Made by a program: the position numbers and the translations under genes. From Rikenellaceae bacterium (GTDB lineage: Bacteria > Bacteroidota > Bacteroidia > Bacteroidales > UBA932): a stretch of DNA of 7,073 nucleotides. Location of the stretch: NCBI GenBank assembly GCA_003520315.1, contig DOVA01000106.1, forward strand, positions 1 to 7,073, in the 5' to 3' direction. Below the pieces are notes generated by a model. That model saw only the letters and a program-made list of their open reading frames with translations. It was not told where the DNA came from and did not search any database. Below are positions 5,604-7,073 of this stretch, in pieces (position 1 is the first letter of the stretch; each line of letters opens with the position of its first letter).

Positions 5604-6416
5604 ATGCCGGTCGCGGTTACAAACCAGCCGGAGTTGGGGAAAACTGCGGAAAAAAGATTATCCATTCAGGCTGACTTGAATGGATTTTCTTTTTGTGTTA
5701 CAGATATTCTCCGAAATAAGCTGCTTTATCTTTTCAAATCAAACTTTAGCTGGGATAGAGCACATACTGATATATTTATCAAGCACGTAGATGATTGCAT
5801 TAAATCTCACCCTGTTCTTAAACAACAATATAATAGTGTTGACTTTATATACGATACTCCTAAATACGTACTCATCCCCAAACATTTATATAAAAAAGGC
5901 GAAGAGCTGCAATATATTACCAAACTCTATCAGCTGGAAGATGTTGAAGAAATAGATATAATAGAAGATTTGGAAAAAGAGATTGTTATTCTTTTTGCGG
6001 TAAACAGTACTATTTTAAATCTTTTAAGAGAATTCCAACCTTCATTCAGAATATTTCCGGCCATATTTCCAGTAATGAAGCATCTGATCAACTTCAATGA
6101 AATCAATAAAATATTCTTTAAATACAACAAAGGAGAAACTTCGATAATAGCATTTGAAGGAAAAAGACTGCTTTTTTGCAACAATTTCCCTGCACAACAC
6201 TTCAACACGGCTCTTTACTATCTTTTTCTTGCAGTAAAGCAAATACAGTTCAATCCGGAACAGACAACAATTTTTGTCAGCGGTTCAATTCCCGAAATAG
6301 AACTGATGAACATGACAAAATATTTTTCGAAGATTAGATACTTCAGAAATTCTGAAATCCCTCTTAAAGACCATATCAGTGAAATGCAACTCTCCTTACT
6401 CACTTTCAAACTATGA
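5604..6416 (+). CDS. DUF3822-like protein with actin/PilM-type C-terminal half
   Basis: This 270-residue protein appears soluble, with no signal peptide or membrane segment. It looks like the Bacteroidota DUF3822 family that commonly precedes rsmD; the name is from recall of family pattern and context, not a search. The opening KRLSIQADLNGFSFCVTD (17-34) gives a strand-turn-strand like the first hairpin of actin-fold proteins. The C-terminal half has GETSIIAFEGKRLLFCNNF (177-195), then a helix and FVSGSIPE (224-231). This is the same order as in PilM, GspL and FtsA: phosphate-2 hairpin, helix, then the SGG strand. The acidic nucleotide-binding residues usual in the first and second loops are not evident (KYNKGET instead of a D-x-G type loop), so ATP binding is uncertain. 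Its start is 3 bp after the upstream stop and its TGA overlaps the rsmD ATG by 4 bp (ATGA), implying coupled translation. Confidence 0.78.
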   Translation: MPVAVTNQPELGKTAEKRLSIQADLNGFSFCVTDILRNKLLYLFKSNFSWDRAHTDIFIKHVDDCIKSHPVLKQQYNSVDFIYDTPKYVLIPKHLYKKGEELQYITKLYQLEDVEEIDIIEDLEKEIVILFAVNSTILNLLREFQPSFRIFPAIFPVMKHLINFNEINKIFFKYNKGETSIIAFEGKRLLFCNNFPAQHFNTALYYLFLAVKQIQFNPEQTTIFVSGSIPEIELMNMTKYFSKIRYFRNSEIPLKDHISEMQLSLLTFKL

Positions 6417-6985
6417 GAATAATAGGAGGAGAACAGAGAGGCAGGCAAATAGTGCCACCCTCCAACTTCAAAGCCAGACCAACCACAGATTTCGCAAAAG
6501 AGGCTCTCTTTGATATACTATCAAACAAATACGATTTCAGCAAAATCTCTTTTTTAGACCTCTTCTCAGGTACAGGAAGCATTTCCTATGAGTTTGCCTC
6601 AAGAGGCTGCAGAGACATTACGGCTGTAGAAATGAATCCCGTTCACGCCGCGTTTATAAAGAGCAGTGCGTCAAAATTTTTTGGATCAGAAAGTTATGTT
6701 ATTCATGTTGTCCATCACAATGTTTTTGATTTTCTCAAGATATGCAAAAAACAGTTCGATATTATATTTGCAGACCCTCCATATGATATTTCAGAATTGT
6801 CAGAAATCCCGGAGAAAATACTGAATACACACATTTTCAATGAACATGCTCTCCTCATTTTTGAGCATTCAGGCAGATATAATTACGAAAATAACCCTCA
6901 TTTTATAGAGGAGAGAAAATATGGAAACGTTCACTTCACTTTCTTCTCTGCAGAAATTCAAAAATTCAACAAACAAAATTTGTAA
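6413..6985 (+). CDS. rsmD: 16S rRNA (guanine(966)-N2)-methyltransferase RsmD
   Basis: The 190-residue protein matches RsmD along its whole length. RsmD uses SAM to methylate N2 of G966 in 16S rRNA, acting late on assembled 30S particles. Signature blocks are MRIIGGEQRGRQI (1-13) and RPTTDFAKEALFDIL (22-36), which is the family's RPTxDxxREALFNIL. They also include LDLFSGTGSISYEFASRG (48-65, SAM-binding motif I) and VEMN (72-75, with the acidic residue that holds the SAM ribose). The catalytic motif is FDIIFADPPYD, with DPPY at 121-124, the N2-guanine/N6-adenine methylase motif IV. Length is typical and all key residues are present. The ATG overlaps the previous stop as ATGA, so translation is probably coupled to the DUF3822-like gene. 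The stop lies within the promoter of the downstream tRNA. The pairing with two envelope-associated genes looks like an operon of convenience rather than shared function. Confidence 0.95.
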   Translation: MRIIGGEQRGRQIVPPSNFKARPTTDFAKEALFDILSNKYDFSKISFLDLFSGTGSISYEFASRGCRDITAVEMNPVHAAFIKSSASKFFGSESYVIHVVHHNVFDFLKICKKQFDIIFADPPYDISELSEIPEKILNTHIFNEHALLIFEHSGRYNYENNPHFIEERKYGNVHFTFFSAEIQKFNKQNL

Positions 6986-7009
6986 ATAACAAAAAAGCTC
7001 CTATCTTTG
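6979..7009 (+). promoter_or_regulatory. Consensus Bacteroidetes promoter for the downstream tRNA
   Basis: TTTG at 6979-6982, then 19 bp, then TATCTTTG at 7002-7009 is a perfect match to the TTTG-N19-21-TAnnTTTG consensus. The upstream box overlaps the last sense codon of rsmD, whose TAA is at 6983-6985. Transcription should begin near 7014-7017, leaving a precursor leader of about 28 nt before the tRNA. That leader contains a small hairpin (ATCCC 7018-7022 with GGGAT 7028-7032). Confidence 0.75.
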
Positions 7010-7043
7010 CAATCCCAATCCCCAAAAGGGATGAAGGAAATAA

Positions 7044-7073
7044 GGTCTGGTAGTTCAGCTGGTTAGAATACAT
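7044..7073 (+). tRNA. tRNA, 5' portion (probably tRNA-Asp), cut by window end
   Basis: The last 30 bases show the acceptor 5' strand GGTCTGG, the two-base TA linker, and a D-arm of GTTC, loop AGCTGGTTA and GAAT. The D-stem pairs with one G-U, and the loop has the invariant GG and flanking A residues. The sequence then enters the anticodon stem (CAT). The anticodon is outside the window. The GGTCTGG acceptor and AGCTGGTTAGAAT arm resemble Bacteroidota tRNA-Asp as I remember it, so the amino-acid identity is inferred while the tRNA call is firm. A consensus promoter precedes it at 6979-7009. Confidence 0.85.

Noticed and set aside
6424..6429. AGGAGG sequence just after the rsmD start.
   Set aside because: It encodes the conserved RIIGGE segment of RsmD and no start codon lies at suitable spacing downstream, so it is not a ribosome binding site.
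5930..6448. Antisense reading frames of 66-92 codons across the DUF3822-like gene.
   Set aside because: They are rich in residues expected from reading AT-rich coding DNA backwards, overlap each other, and resemble no family I know.
7018..7032. Hairpin ATCCC/GGGAT before the tRNA, considered as the rsmD terminator.
   Set aside because: The stem is only 5 bp, no U-run follows, and it lies downstream of the tRNA promoter.
1..7073. CRISPR arrays, insertion sequences, attachment sites, toxin-antitoxin or defence genes.
   Set aside because: No direct repeat arrays, transposase motifs or defence-type domains were found; every gene of meaningful length fits a housekeeping or conserved Bacteroidota family.

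Overview
The window looks like chromosomal DNA of a Bacteroidota member, most likely order Bacteroidales. It is AT-rich and its genes lack clear Shine-Dalgarno sequences. Several intergenic regions carry the Bacteroidetes-type promoter -7 element (TAnnTTTG), in three cases with a TTG/TTTG box 19-21 bp upstream. The gene content fits too: FKBP-like lipoproteins beside a DHH phosphoesterase, and a DUF3822-type protein directly before rsmD. The genus cannot be told from the sequence.

Layout. (1) Positions 1-885, minus strand: a SAM-hydroxide adenosyltransferase (DUF62) family gene followed by the first 31 codons of mazG, which runs off the window edge. (2) 886-989: a divergent intergenic region with two interleaved promoters. 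(3) 990-2294, plus strand: an acetyl-CoA hydrolase/CoA-transferase family enzyme of the 4-hydroxybutyrate or butyrate CoA-transferase type. (4) 2302-2348: a long imperfect inverted repeat in the convergent junction, possibly a terminator. (5) 2336-4891, minus strand: an operon transcribed in the order nrnA-like DHH phosphoesterase, single-domain FKBP lipoprotein, tandem-FKBP lipoprotein. (6) 4892-4994: a second divergent promoter region. (7) 4995-6985, plus strand: a tightly packed operon of a membrane-anchored pseudopilin-like protein, a DUF3822-like protein with an actin/PilM-like C-terminal half, and rsmD (16S rRNA m2G966 methyltransferase). (8) 7044-7073: the 5' part of a tRNA, probably tRNA-Asp, with its own consensus promoter whose upstream box overlaps the rsmD stop codon.

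Most of the content is housekeeping: nucleotide sanitation, SAM turnover, CoA-ester fermentation, nanoRNA/pAp degradation, envelope folding and rRNA methylation. The least explained part is the pair at 4995-6416. One protein resembles a pseudopilin and its partner resembles PilM/GspL, so together they may be the remains of, or an undescribed variant of, a type IV pilus/type II secretion-like assembly in a phylum that mostly lacks classical versions. A second point is that the DUF62 protein appears to lack the canonical Asp-Arg-His hydrolase triad. There are no CRISPR arrays, insertion sequences or phage genes. No gene-free stretch exceeds about 105 bases.
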